A program made the position numbers and the translations under genes. Positions 46,476 through 55,403 of a stretch of 64,000 nucleotides of DNA are shown piece after piece. The notes below the pieces were generated by a model. That model was not told where the DNA came from. It was given only the letters and a program-made list of their open reading frames with translations, and did no database searches. The DNA comes from Kitasatospora albolonga. Its GTDB lineage: Bacteria; Actinomycetota; Actinomycetes; Streptomycetales; Streptomycetaceae. The DNA lies in NCBI GenBank assembly GCA_002082585.1, contig CP020563.1, positions 4,024,001 through 4,088,000 of the forward strand, given 5' to 3'. Positions within the stretch are counted from its first letter, which is position 1. Each line of letters starts with the position of its first letter.

Positions 46476-46599
46476 TTCTAGAACGGTAACAAGAGATCTG
46501 CCGTTCGCAAATTCGATCTCGCCTATGGGGACGGCGATTTACTTGTGAGTACGGTGAGTTGTGACGCGGGTCACCGGCTCGGCGGGGCTCCGGGGAGGG

Positions 46600-47565
46600 T
46601 CAGCTGAGCGTCACCTGGCGGTTGGTGAGGCCGCCGCGGGCGCGCCGCTCCTCGGCGGTGAGCGGGGCGTCGGAGGCGAGCGCCGCCGCCAGCCGCTCGG
46701 CGAACGCGACGGCGGGCTTCTCGCACGCCTCCGCGCCCATCGAGCTCGGCAGGTCCCAGACGGGTACGACCAGACCGTGCGCCCGGAACGAGCCGACCAG
46801 CCGGGTGCCGTCGCCGAGCGAGGAGGTGCCTGCGGCGTGCAGCCGGGCCAGCGCGTCGAGGAGCTGCTCCTCGGGGTGCAGCATGACCCAGCGCAGGTGG
46901 TTCTTCTCCGGGGTCTCGCACCAGTACGCGGCGTCGACGCCGGAGAGCAGCACCGTCGGGATCGCGGCGGCGTTCGCGCGCTCGAGGGAGGCGGACACCT
47001 CGGGGGTGGCGTTCTCCGCGTCGGGCACCCAGAACTCGAACCCGGTGTGGACGACCGGCTCGAACGCGGCGTCCGGGTCGAGCAGGTCCTGGAGGCGCGG
47101 CCCGTCGGCCGGTACGCGGCGGGCCGCGACCGGGTTCCCGGGCTCGACCTCCAGGGCGCGCTGGAGGGTGTCGGCGAGGTCGCGGCTGAGGTCGCCGGAT
47201 GAGGTGTCGTTCTGGAGGGCCAGGAGGACGGAGCCGTCGTCGCGGCGCAGGGCGGGCCACGCCATCGGCAGCACGGTCGCGAGGGTCACCGACGGAACGC
47301 CCTCGGGCAGCCCGTCCTTCAGCGTCAGTTCGACGGTGGCGGCGGGCACCAGCTCGCGCAGGGCGACCCAGTCGCACTCACCGGCCAGTCCCTCGAACGG
47401 GCGGTGGACGAGCTCGGTCACGGCCTGGGCGGCGGCGCGTCCGTGACACGCCTTGTAGCGACGGCCCGAACCGCACGGGCAGGGCTCACGGGCCCCGACG
47501 ACCGGGATCTCACCGTCCTTGAGCTGCTGCTTCCCGGCCTTGGTCTGAGGGCGCTTCTTGGCCAT
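46600..47565 (-). CDS. SEC-C motif protein (DUF5926 family)
   Basis: 321 aa from the ATG at 47565. Basic start MAKKRPQTKAGKQQL, then the SEC-C zinc motif EPCPCGSGRRYKACHG (about 28-43), and a ~275-residue domain matching DUF5926, common and of unknown function in actinobacteria. Other SEC-C proteins bind the Sec motor or ribosome, but this context does not show which. Convergent with the secreted protein; a bidirectional terminator lies between. Confidence 0.9.
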   Translation of the reverse strand: MAKKRPQTKAGKQQLKDGEIPVVGAREPCPCGSGRRYKACHGRAAAQAVTELVHRPFEGLAGECDWVALRELVPAATVELTLKDGLPEGVPSVTLATVLPMAWPALRRDDGSVLLALQNDTSSGDLSRDLADTLQRALEVEPGNPVAARRVPADGPRLQDLLDPDAAFEPVVHTGFEFWVPDAENATPEVSASLERANAAAIPTVLLSGVDAAYWCETPEKNHLRWVMLHPEEQLLDALARLHAAGTSSLGDGTRLVGSFRAHGLVVPVWDLPSSMGAEACEKPAVAFAERLAAALASDAPLTAEERRARGGLTNRQVTLS

Positions 47566-47890
47566 GGTGGGCATTCTCCCGATTGCGACAGTGCGGACTC
47601 GGCGCGAGCCTAGCCGCCCGCGACGCCACCGCCGTACACCTGCCCGCGGCAGCGTTCTTCGACGCCTGAGGCCGCTGCGGGGGCGGGTGCAGGCGCGTCG
47701 AGGGCATCGCGCATCGGCGCGCCGCGTACCGACCAACGCCGCGCATCAGCTCACGAACGCCCGCCGCCTCATCGGCTCACGAGCTCTGCCCAGCTCACGG
47801 GCGCACGCCGCGCATCAGCTCCAGCGCACGCCGCCTCATCCATCGGCTCACGGGCGCATGCCGCATGCCGTACGCCGCGCCCACCGCCCA
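47566..47890. other. non-coding gap with CGCATCAGCTC-type repeats
   Basis: Between the SEC-C gene and the HATPase gene, both minus strand. 47741-47898 contains several degenerate copies of GCCGCGCATCAGCTCACG, alternating with CGCCGCCTCATCGGCTC. No coding bias found. The upstream end must hold the SEC-C promoter. Confidence 0.5.
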
Positions 47891-48544
47891 TCAGCTCGCG
47901 TCATCGAGGACGTCGGAGAAGTCCAGCCCTTCGAATCCGGTCAGTCCGCCGACCGCGCCCAGCCCGTGCCCGCCCCGCCCGCCGGTGCCGGGACCGTCCC
48001 CGCTCATCCCGGGAGGCTTCTGCGAGGAGACATGGGCCCAGACGGTGACTTCGCCCGACGAGTCGTCCCGTACGCCCCACTCCTGTGCCAGGGCGCTGAT
48101 GATGTTGAGCCCCCGGCCGCCGCGTGCCGTCACCGAAGGGGTGGCCGGGACCGGGCGGGTCGGCCCGCCGCCGTCCGTGACCTCCACGGTCAGGCCGCCG
48201 CTCGTCTCGACGCGCCAGGCGGCACGGATGTCGCCGTCACCGACATCCGTGTGCCGTCCCAGCGGTCTGCCGTGCCGGCAGGCGTTGCTGAGCAGTTCGG
48301 AAAGAATGAGAACAGCGTCGTCCACGACCGCGTCCGACACCCCGTTGCTGCGCAACTGCTCACGCATCCGGTGCCGTGCCTGCCCCACGCCCGCAGGACC
48401 ATGGGGAACGGCCATGCTCGACGACGCAGGCACCTCTTGTGCCACCACCAACGCCACCCCCGAGACCTCCTTTGCCCCACGCCACGGGTTGGATGCCCCA
48501 CTGAGCTGCACCGGAAACCGGCCGAGGGGCTGTCGGTGACGCAC
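47891..48544 (-). CDS. HATPase-type anti-sigma regulatory protein
   Basis: 217 aa from the ATG at 48544. The N-terminal ~50 residues are a non-catalytic extension (FPVQLSGASNPWRGAKEV) conserved in this Streptomyces subgroup. The GHKL core follows: VDDAVLILSELLSNACRHGRPLG (N-box), VEVTDGGGPTRP (G1), TARGGRGLNIISALAQEWG (G2). The C-terminal 40 residues are Gly-rich and end in GFEGLDFSDVLDDAS. Regulator of an unknown sigma or anti-anti-sigma partner. Confidence 0.86.
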   Translation of the reverse strand: MRHRQPLGRFPVQLSGASNPWRGAKEVSGVALVVAQEVPASSSMAVPHGPAGVGQARHRMREQLRSNGVSDAVVDDAVLILSELLSNACRHGRPLGRHTDVGDGDIRAAWRVETSGGLTVEVTDGGGPTRPVPATPSVTARGGRGLNIISALAQEWGVRDDSSGEVTVWAHVSSQKPPGMSGDGPGTGGRGGHGLGAVGGLTGFEGLDFSDVLDDAS

Positions 48545-48628
48545 TCGTCACGACTGAACGCGCAGTGAATGCGCCGGTGTACTCCCCGTCATGGTGGTGC
48601 GGGGGTACTGCCGGGTGCCTGTTGTGTG

Positions 48629-49465
48629 CTAAATGCGGCCCAGTTGGGACAGAACCTGCTTCGGCCGGTTGGTGATGATCGCCTCGACGCCGAGTTCGGC
48701 GCAGAGCTCCACGTCGGCCGGTTCGTTCACGGTCCAGACGTGCACGCGGTGGCCCGCCCGGTGCAGCCGTTCGATGTACCCGGGGTGGCTGCGCACGATC
48801 CGCATGCCGGGCCCGGCGATCCGGGAACCGGCGGGCAGCCGTCCGTCGCGCAGCCGGGGCGAGACGAACTGCATCAGGTAGACCGTGGGCAGCGAGGGCG
48901 CGGCGGCCTGGACGCGGTGCAGGGAGCGCCCGGAGAAGCTCATGATGCGGATGGGCGAGGGCTCGTCGGCGGGCGGCGCGGTCAGGCCGAACCGGTCCAG
49001 CAGCTTCAGGAGCCGCTCCTCGACCTGTCCGGCCCAACGGGTGGGGTGCTTCGTCTCGATGGCCAGCTGGAGCGGCCGCCCCGTGGCCCGTACGTCGGTG
49101 AAGAGCTCCAGGAGCCGTTCCAGGGTGAGTACGGAGGTGAGCTCGCCCGGCACCGGGTCCCAGTCCGGCGACTCCTCGCGGTCCTTCCAGGAGCCGAAGT
49201 CGAGGGCGGCGAGATCGGCGAGCTCCAGGGCGGAGACGGCGCCGCGCCCGTTCGACGTACGGTTCACCCGGCGGTCGTGCACGCAGACGAGGTGGCCGTC
49301 GGCGGTCAGCCGGACGTCGCACTCCAGGGCGTCGGCCCCGTCCTCGATCGCTTTGCGGTAGGCGGCCAGGGTGTGTTCGGGGGCGTCGTCGGAGGCTCCG
49401 CGATGGGCGACGACCTGGATCGAGGTGTGCGCGCTGCGCTGCCGTGCGTGGGTCACCCGGGCCAT
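48629..49465 (-). CDS. glycerophosphodiester phosphodiesterase
   Basis: 278 aa from the ATG at 49465. TIM-barrel GDPD: VAHRGASDDAPEHTLAAYRKAIEDGADALECDVRLTADGHLVCVHDRRVNRTSNG carries the catalytic His pair and the metal Glu/Asp; LAIETKHP and VWTVNEPADVELCAELGVEAIITNRP complete the barrel. Cleaves glycerophosphodiesters from phospholipid or teichoic acid turnover. No signal peptide, so it acts in the cytosol. Confidence 0.93.
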   Translation of the reverse strand: MARVTHARQRSAHTSIQVVAHRGASDDAPEHTLAAYRKAIEDGADALECDVRLTADGHLVCVHDRRVNRTSNGRGAVSALELADLAALDFGSWKDREESPDWDPVPGELTSVLTLERLLELFTDVRATGRPLQLAIETKHPTRWAGQVEERLLKLLDRFGLTAPPADEPSPIRIMSFSGRSLHRVQAAAPSLPTVYLMQFVSPRLRDGRLPAGSRIAGPGMRIVRSHPGYIERLHRAGHRVHVWTVNEPADVELCAELGVEAIITNRPKQVLSQLGRI

Positions 49466-49666
49466 GGTGTCACCGCCGTGGGAGTGGGTGAGCACATGTC
49501 ACCCTGGAGGTCCGTTTTGTCTGATGTAAAGATTGGTGTGCGGATGCACAGGTCCTGCTTACAGTGGCCAGACGCGCTGTGGGAAAAGCTGACCGCAGAC
49601 ACGTGCACAGCGGATTTCTTGCCTGACGCCGACTGGATGCCGAGTGGAACCGAGGAGTAAAGAGCT

Positions 49667-50311
49667 GTGAGCACCGAGAACGAGGGCACCGAGGGCAACG
49701 CGGTACCGGCCGTGCCGTCCGTTCCGCCCGCACCTCCTGTGCCTGCCACGACTCCCGAACCGGCCACGGACGGGGCCGCGGCTCCGGTGTCTCCGGCGGC
49801 CGACGACGTACACGCCGATGCCGAGGACGGCTCCGACGCGCGGACACCGTCCCCGTCCGCCCCCGCCGCCACCCCTGCTCCGACGGCGCCCCCCACTCCG
49901 GCGCACGCGGACGCACCGCGCCACACGCCCACGCACCAGGGCTCCCCGGCGCACTCCGGCACGCACCAGCCCTCCCCGGCGTACCCCGCCCCGACGACGC
50001 CCCACCCCCCCGACCGAACCCCACACGCCCCACGCCTCCCACTCACCCCACACCCCTCAGCAGCCCCACCAGCCGCCGCACTCCCCCCAGCACTCCCCGT
50101 ACGGGGCGGCGCCCGAGCCCCCCCGAGGGCGCCGCCTCCTGGCCCCCGCCCCCGCCCGCGGTCCCCTCGTACGCGAGTGGCGGCGGGGCCCACACCCCCG
50201 GCGGCGGCGTCGGCAACGGAAGCGGCAACGGCCCGGTCTGGGGCACCCCGACCCCGCAGCCCGGCCACAACCCCTCCCCGGGCACCGGAAAGCGGGGCGC
50301 GGGCGGACTGA
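49667..50311 (+). other. out-of-frame proline-rich N-terminal part of htrA
   Basis: GTG at 49667 opens a Pro/Ala-rich frame (MSTENEGTEGNAVPAVP) that matches the usual Streptomyces HtrA start. At the C7 run around 50004-50011 the natural reading moves by one base to a frame with PHTPHASHSPHTPQQPHQPPHSP, and at a second C7 run around 50117-50123 it moves again to EGAASWPPPPPAVPSYASGGG and on to the protease. Removing one C from each run joins all three segments. Either sequencing error in C runs or real frameshifts; as written the protein is interrupted. Confidence 0.75.
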
Positions 50312-50325
50312 TCGCGGCGGTCGCG

Positions 50326-51411
50326 GTGGCGGCACTCGTCGCGGGCGGCATCGGCGGCGCACTCGGCTACTGGGCGGCCGACCGCAACGACAACGGCTCC
50401 TCCGGCACGTCGACCACCGTCTCCGCGTCGGACACCCCGAGGGACCTCAAGCGCCCGGCGGGCACCGTGGCCGGGGTCGCGGCGAAGGCGCTCCCCAGCG
50501 TGGTCACGATCGACGCGCAGGGCGGCGACGGCGAGGGCGGCACGGGTACGGGCTTCGTGTACGACGAGGAGGGCCACATCCTCACCAACAACCACGTGGT
50601 GGCCTCCGCGGCGGAGTCCGGCGAACTGTCGGCGACGTTCTCCGACGGCAAGAAGTACGCGGCCGAGGTCGTCGGCCGGGCCCAGGGCTACGACGTGGCC
50701 GTACTGAAGCTGAAGAACCCCCCGGCGGGCCTGGCCCCCCTCCCCCTCGGCAACTCGGAGAGCGTGGCGGTCGGCGACTCGACGATCGCGATCGGCGCCC
50801 CCTTCGGCCTGTCCAACACGGTGACGACGGGCATCATCAGCGCGAAGAACCGCCCGGTCGCCTCCGGGGACGGCTCCAGCAACAAGAACTCGTACATGAG
50901 CGCGCTCCAGACCGACGCCTCGATCAACCCGGGCAACTCCGGCGGCCCGCTGCTCGACGCGACGGGCGCGGTCATCGGCATCAACTCCGCGATCCAGTCC
51001 ACGGGCGGCGGCCTCGGCCAGTCCCAGGCCGGCTCGATCGGCCTCGGCTTCGCCATCCCGATCAACCAGGCGAAGAACGTCGCCGAGCAGCTGATCAAGA
51101 CGGGCAAGCCGGTCTACCCGGTGATCGGCGCGACGGTCTCCATGGAGGAGAAGACCGGCGGCGCCGCGATCTCCCCCGAGGGCGCAGGCAACACCCCCTC
51201 CGTCACCCCGAACGGCCCGGCGGCCAAGGCGGGCCTCAAGGCGGGCGACGTGATCACCAAGTTCAACGACACGGTGATCGACAGCGGTCCGACCCTGATC
51301 GGCGAGATCTGGACCCGCAAGCCCGGCGAGAAGGTCACCCTCACCTACGAGCGCGACGGCAGGACGGCAACAGCGGAAGTCACCCTGGGCCAGCGCGAGG
51401 GAGACAGCTGA
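50326..51411 (+). CDS. htrA: trypsin-like serine protease HtrA/DegP with PDZ domain (start uncertain)
   Basis: 361 aa if read from the GTG at 50326; the true protein is longer (see the out-of-frame segment before it). One membrane helix (ALVAGGIGGALGYWAADRN), then the protease domain with catalytic His in TNNHVVASA (about 88), Asp in GYDVAVLKL (about 124) and Ser in INPGNSGGPLLD (about 203), then a PDZ domain (GPAAKAGLKAGDVITKFNDTVI, about 305-345). A membrane-anchored envelope quality-control protease. Starts 180 bases downstream of the glycerophosphodiesterase's divergent region. Confidence 0.9.
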   Translation: MAALVAGGIGGALGYWAADRNDNGSSGTSTTVSASDTPRDLKRPAGTVAGVAAKALPSVVTIDAQGGDGEGGTGTGFVYDEEGHILTNNHVVASAAESGELSATFSDGKKYAAEVVGRAQGYDVAVLKLKNPPAGLAPLPLGNSESVAVGDSTIAIGAPFGLSNTVTTGIISAKNRPVASGDGSSNKNSYMSALQTDASINPGNSGGPLLDATGAVIGINSAIQSTGGGLGQSQAGSIGLGFAIPINQAKNVAEQLIKTGKPVYPVIGATVSMEEKTGGAAISPEGAGNTPSVTPNGPAAKAGLKAGDVITKFNDTVIDSGPTLIGEIWTRKPGEKVTLTYERDGRTATAEVTLGQREGDS

Positions 51412-51496
51412 CCGGCTAGGCTGTACCGAGCGTCGAACCGGCCCCCAGGGGCCCTGACGGCCCATCGGCCATCACGGCCCGGGGCCGCCGACGCGG

Positions 51497-51586
51497 GGTG
51501 GGTTGCCCGAGCGGCCTAAGGGAACGGTCTTGAAAACCGTCGTGGCAGCGATGTCACCGTGGGTTCAAATCCCACACCCACCGCCA
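51497..51586 (+). tRNA. tRNA-Ser (anticodon UGA), CCA encoded
   Basis: 90 nt. Acceptor GGTGGGT (51497-51503) pairs with ACCCACC (51576-51582), discriminator G, CCA at 51584-51586. Anticodon stem ACGGT/ACCGT holds loop CTTGAAA, so UGA; T arm GTGGG TTCAAAT CCCAC. The long variable arm is typical of serine tRNAs. Confidence 0.97.
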
Positions 51587-51606
51587 GGTGAGAGAAGCAG
51601 CAGGTC

Positions 51607-51640
51607 AGAAGAGGCGTCCCGCGTCAGGGGCGCCTCTTCT
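51607..51640 (+). terminator. tRNA-Ser terminator
   Basis: Perfect 10-bp arms AGAAGAGGCG (51607-51616) and CGCCTCTTCT (51631-51640), 21 bases after the tRNA. Confidence 0.85.
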
Positions 51641-51828
51641 CCGTTGGCCCGTCCCGGGCCCACAGGCCATCGGGTCGCGCGCCGCTGACCAGCACGTACA
51701 TGAGCAGGCGCAGGGCGCCCCGTCGTGAGGATGCCTCTTCGGGGCGGGGTAATGTCGACGAAAGCAAGATCAAATCGTGGGCTTCCGGCATGCCCACCAC
51801 TGGCGCGATGCTCTCGGGGGATGCCGCG

Positions 51829-53304
51829 TTGCTGACGTATCACGAGGTCATGACCACCGACTTCGGCCTTCTCACCAAGGCCGCGACCGCGTGGGACGAC
51901 ACGGCCGCGGAATTCAAGAAGATCGAAGAGCGCTACAAGAGCGCGATCCTGCCCGTCGCTACGGGCCCCTCCTGGGTGGGAGTGTCAGCAGACGCCGCCG
52001 ACCGCCGGTTCGCCGGGACCCACTACGAATACCGCGCGGCGCAGACCCAGGCAAAGGCCACCGCCAAGCTGTTGCGCGCAGGGGCCAGGCGATTCGCCGA
52101 GCTCAAGAAGACCCTGGAGACCGCGCGGGCGGACGCCGTGGACGCGGGCATGAAGGTCTCGGAACAGGGACGCGTCGCCTATGACTACGACCGCCTGACC
52201 GGCCAGCAGCGCGCCGACCTTGAGGCGGATGCCAAGGCTCTCCAAAAGGTCAAGGAGAACGAGGCGTCCTGGGCTGAGTACATCGATGCCTGTGTGAAGT
52301 CCTTCGACGAGGCGGACAAGGACCTCAAGGCGTCGTTGGAAGCTGTCGTCAAAGACTCGGTCAACGGCAGCGAAGCGAACGACATGACGCTCGGCGGTGG
52401 ATTCAACGGCCGGGCGAAGGGCGCCATCGTCGAAGCCGCACCGGCGACTGCCGACGGCGGTGTATCCCTCGATCTGAGTTCGCTGATGATGGACCCGAAG
52501 AAAGAGACCCTGAGCATGTGGGCGGCGCGCGCCCAGGGCGACATCGTCACCAGGCTCACGGGCAACGCGGAGTGGGGCAGGCTCTACTCCCGCTATGTAT
52601 CCGGCACTGTTTCCATCGCGGCTTTCGCCAGGGCGACCAAAGTGTCGGTCGGCGGTGCGCTTGCCCTGATCCAGGCTTACCGCAACCCTGCTCTGCTGAA
52701 CGCCCCGAGCACATGGACCGCGCGGCTGGTCAACGGCAGTCTGCACGTGCCTCAGGTCACCAGCGCATTGAATGGCATAGCCCCTGGCGCGCGGGCTGCT
52801 ATTGGTGGCTCCCACGCTCTGGCCGCACAGTACGGCTCGTATATGAAGAATGGCGCGCTCGTCACACCCACGGCCAGCCAGGTGAACCTTCTCACGGTCG
52901 CGGAGAAGGGCGGCGTGGCCAATGCGGCCAAGGCAGCCGGCGCGATGCGGGGGCTCGGTGTCGTCGGCTCTGCGGGCGCGACGCTCTACGGGGTCGCGAA
53001 TCTCTCCACGTACGACTCCGAAAAGATCGCGAAGAACCCCGACAAGTTCGCCTCCGACCTGACGGGTACCGCGTTCAACGCGACCCTGACGGCGGCGATG
53101 GTCGCGCCGAACCCCGTCACCGTGGGCCTGGCCGTCGGCACCGGTGTCATCTACGCCGGTGCCCTCGCCTGGGAGAACCGGGAGAACATCGCCGACGCGT
53201 GGAACACGTCCACCGAATGGGTGGGGGACAAGGCCGAAGACATCGGGGAGGGGATCGTGTCCGGTGCGAGCAAGGTCGGCAAGTTCCTCAACCCCTTTGA
53301 TTAG
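51829..53304 (+). CDS. WXG/ESX-like N-terminal domain protein, candidate type VII secretion substrate
   Basis: 491 aa from the TTG at 51829, which has GGGGGA 8 bases upstream and gives the expected start MLTYHEVMTTDFGLLTKAATAWDDTAAEF. Two-helix N-terminal hairpin with SWVGVSADAADRRF at about residue 50, similar to the WxG turn of ESX proteins, then about 100 residues of helix. The middle (230-340) is a variable helical domain, followed by hydrophobic segments that include LTAAMVAPNPVTVGLAVGTGVIYAGALAW. The tail ends GVSGASKVGKFLNPFD. Probably a secreted or membrane-inserted effector of a type VII system. ESX-family membership is inference. Confidence 0.75.
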   Translation: MLTYHEVMTTDFGLLTKAATAWDDTAAEFKKIEERYKSAILPVATGPSWVGVSADAADRRFAGTHYEYRAAQTQAKATAKLLRAGARRFAELKKTLETARADAVDAGMKVSEQGRVAYDYDRLTGQQRADLEADAKALQKVKENEASWAEYIDACVKSFDEADKDLKASLEAVVKDSVNGSEANDMTLGGGFNGRAKGAIVEAAPATADGGVSLDLSSLMMDPKKETLSMWAARAQGDIVTRLTGNAEWGRLYSRYVSGTVSIAAFARATKVSVGGALALIQAYRNPALLNAPSTWTARLVNGSLHVPQVTSALNGIAPGARAAIGGSHALAAQYGSYMKNGALVTPTASQVNLLTVAEKGGVANAAKAAGAMRGLGVVGSAGATLYGVANLSTYDSEKIAKNPDKFASDLTGTAFNATLTAAMVAPNPVTVGLAVGTGVIYAGALAWENRENIADAWNTSTEWVGDKAEDIGEGIVSGASKVGKFLNPFD

Positions 53305-53313
53305 GAGCACTGA

Positions 53314-53883
53314 TTGACCACCTCGTTCGAGTTGAGAGAAGTGCGCAATGAGAAGCGTGCACTCTGTTGGGCCGGTACCTCTGAGGAGTTCGGCACTATC
53401 GAAGTGCGCTATCCGGCGGACGGCCCGATGGGATCAACTACCGCCCGAGTACTGGGTAGTGCGATTCCGACAACGCTCCTGATCGGATGGTCGCTCTTCG
53501 ATGACAAGCCGAGACTGACGAGCGCTCAGCTTCAGGTGGAGAGTGAGAGCGTGAAGCTGCGGAGGAATCCATGGGCGGTGAGTCGTAAGGGGCGCTCGCT
53601 GCGTATGGAGTACGGCGGAACCGAGTACCGGTGCAGGGCGGTGCGCCGGAAGCGGTACGTTTTCACGCGTCCCGGACTCGTCGTCACGGTCACTCAATCA
53701 GGGATCGGAAGGAAGCGGCGTCGCGTTCTGGTGATGATCGATGGTCCCGCCGAGCCGATCGACATTTCCCTGGCCGTTCTCTTCTCCGGCGTGAACCGCG
53801 CTCAGCTCACCCTGGGCGGGGCCTTCCGAACGGGCTTCGCGACGATTCTCACCTTCGCGACCGACAACACGGGACGGGTCTGA
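53314..53883 (+). CDS. first of three tandem paralogues (basic ~180-aa protein)
   Basis: 189 aa, TTG start at 53314 with AGGAG 6 bases upstream, 10 bases after the ESX-like gene. Layout: FELREVRNEKRALCWAGTSEEFGTIEVRYPADG, IPTTLLIGWSLFDDKPRLTSAQLQVESE, RRNPWAVSRKGRSLRMEYGGTEYRCRAV, RKRYVFTRPGLVVTVTQSG, VMIDGPAEPIDISLAVLFSGVNRAQLTLGGAF. Soluble, basic, beta-rich; ends with a possible membrane-contact strand. No known family recognised. Follows the effector so closely that an immunity or partner role is a reasonable guess. Confidence 0.75.
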   Translation: MTTSFELREVRNEKRALCWAGTSEEFGTIEVRYPADGPMGSTTARVLGSAIPTTLLIGWSLFDDKPRLTSAQLQVESESVKLRRNPWAVSRKGRSLRMEYGGTEYRCRAVRRKRYVFTRPGLVVTVTQSGIGRKRRRVLVMIDGPAEPIDISLAVLFSGVNRAQLTLGGAFRTGFATILTFATDNTGRV

Positions 53884-53900
53884 CCCTGCTGGAGCACTCT

Positions 53901-54443
53901 TTGAAAACCTCGTTCGAGTTGAAAGAAGTGGTCGTGGAGCGTGGGCGGTGCTGGTCCGGCCCCTTCGGCAACTTCGGCGATGTCGAAGTGCTCTCCCCGG
54001 CGGACATCGGCCCCACGAACGGGGCGGGCGCGAAAGCACAAGGCAGTGCGATTCCGGGCGCTTCTGGTCGAGTGGTCGATTTTCCAGGACAAGCCTCGAC
54101 TGGCGGGCGCTCAGCTCTGGTTGGAGGCGAGGAGGTGAAGTTGAGGAGAAACCCGTGGGCAGTACGGCGTAAGGGGCGTTCCCTGCGTATGACGTACCTC
54201 GGGACCGAATACCGGTGCACAGCGGGCAGTCGGAAGTCATACCTCTTCACCCGCCCTGGACTCGCTGTCATGGTCACCGAATCAGGGATCAGGAAGAAGC
54301 ACCACCGCTTCCTGGTGGTGATCGACGGTCCCGCCGAGCCGGTCGACCTCTCCCTGGCGGTTCTCTTCTCCGGCGTGAATCGGTCTCAACTGACCCTGGG
54401 CGGAGCCTTCCGCGCGGGCTTCGCGACGGTTTTCAACCTCTGA
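53901..54443 (+). CDS. second tandem paralogue, with a compensated internal frameshift
   Basis: 180 aa, TTG start at 53901 with GGAG upstream. Flanking parts match the paralogues (SLKTSFELKEV..., GSAIP, and EVKLRRNPWAVRRKGRSLRMTYLGTEYRC to the C-terminus GAFRAGFATVFNL). Between about 54055 and 54135 the paralogue motif WSIFQDKPRLAGAQLWLE is found only in another frame; the real frame reads GASGRVVDFPGQASTGGRSALVGGEE. A 2-base and a 1-base deletion on either side restore the frame. The product is therefore intact but about 26 residues differ entirely from its relatives. Confidence 0.75.
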   Translation: MKTSFELKEVVVERGRCWSGPFGNFGDVEVLSPADIGPTNGAGAKAQGSAIPGASGRVVDFPGQASTGGRSALVGGEEVKLRRNPWAVRRKGRSLRMTYLGTEYRCTAGSRKSYLFTRPGLAVMVTESGIRKKHHRFLVVIDGPAEPVDLSLAVLFSGVNRSQLTLGGAFRAGFATVFNL

Positions 54444-54472
54444 GTCGACCCACCACGGTAAGGACCTGCCCC

Positions 54473-55306
54473 ATGCCCTCCTACGACAGCGCCCGCTCCC
54501 GCTTCCGTCTGGCCACGGACCACCTGACGCTGCTGAGCCACTTGGCCGGCGGAGTCACGCTCCCCGCCGGTCACAGCACCGCCGCAGCCGAACTCCAGCA
54601 CTCCGGGCTCGTGAGCGAGGACGGTGAACTCTCCGTCCAGTTGGTCCCCTTGCTGGAGACGCTGGCCGAGCCCGTGGTGGCGATCGGTGTGGAGGTGATC
54701 GGCCAGCAGGGCACGCTGAACCACGGGCTGGTCATCGGCCAGGAGCATGTCTTCTCGCACGAGACCTGGCCCGGACAGCGCGAAGTGGAGTACGCGCAGA
54801 TCGAACCCAAGATGCTCGTGTGGTCACTGGCCCAGCTGGTGAACCTCCGGCAGACCGCCGCCCTGGACGTGGGGGTGCCCTGCATCGAGACGGCCATCGG
54901 GGTGATGGACGCCGGGCTTGCTGCCCTGGACGGTCCGGTGCACTCCCCGGCGTACGGCGACGCCCCGGAACGGGTTCAGCAGGCGCTGAGGGAGGCGGGA
55001 AACCTCATGGAACCTGCCCTCTCCCTGTTCTCCCACCTGCTTCTCGAATTGCGCGCGCACTGGCGCCTCACCTCGGCCTGGCACGGCCAGGACGACACGC
55101 GGCCGACTGTCGGTGTGCGCGGATTCGGCATCTGGGACTGCGGCCCGCTGGGTTACTGGCACCGAGAATCCCCGGCTGAGCCGGTGCACGAGGGGGAAGT
55201 GGGGCCGGACAGTCCCCTGGTGCTCCGGCCCATCGGAAGCAAGCCGATCTGGGAGATGCTGGCCGATCTTCTTCCTGACGAGAGGGAAATCCGGCGGATC
55301 GTGTAG
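54473..55306 (+). CDS. 277-aa protein between the tandem paralogues, EspG-like or partner (unassigned)
   Basis: 277 aa from the ATG at 54473 with AAGGA 9 bases upstream. Soluble mixed alpha/beta. Blocks: DHLTLLSHLAGGVTLPAGHSTAAAELQHSGLVSEDGELSVQLVPLLETLAEPVVAIGVEVIG and EPKMLVWSLAQLVNLRQTAALD, then a C-terminal FGIWDCGPLGYWHRESPAEPVHEG. The first block recalls EspG-type chaperones of ESX systems (a winged SUF-like fold), but I cannot confirm it. Located inside the cassette, so a chaperone or accessory role is likely. Confidence 0.65.
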   Translation: MPSYDSARSRFRLATDHLTLLSHLAGGVTLPAGHSTAAAELQHSGLVSEDGELSVQLVPLLETLAEPVVAIGVEVIGQQGTLNHGLVIGQEHVFSHETWPGQREVEYAQIEPKMLVWSLAQLVNLRQTAALDVGVPCIETAIGVMDAGLAALDGPVHSPAYGDAPERVQQALREAGNLMEPALSLFSHLLLELRAHWRLTSAWHGQDDTRPTVGVRGFGIWDCGPLGYWHRESPAEPVHEGEVGPDSPLVLRPIGSKPIWEMLADLLPDEREIRRIV

Positions 55307-55403
55307 CAGGGTTTCCTGGTGCATCGATGCTGTCTTATGGCAGCGATGATGGCACCGAACCTTTCGGGCTCTAGTTCCTCGACCCCTTGATGGGGAGCAT
55401 TCG

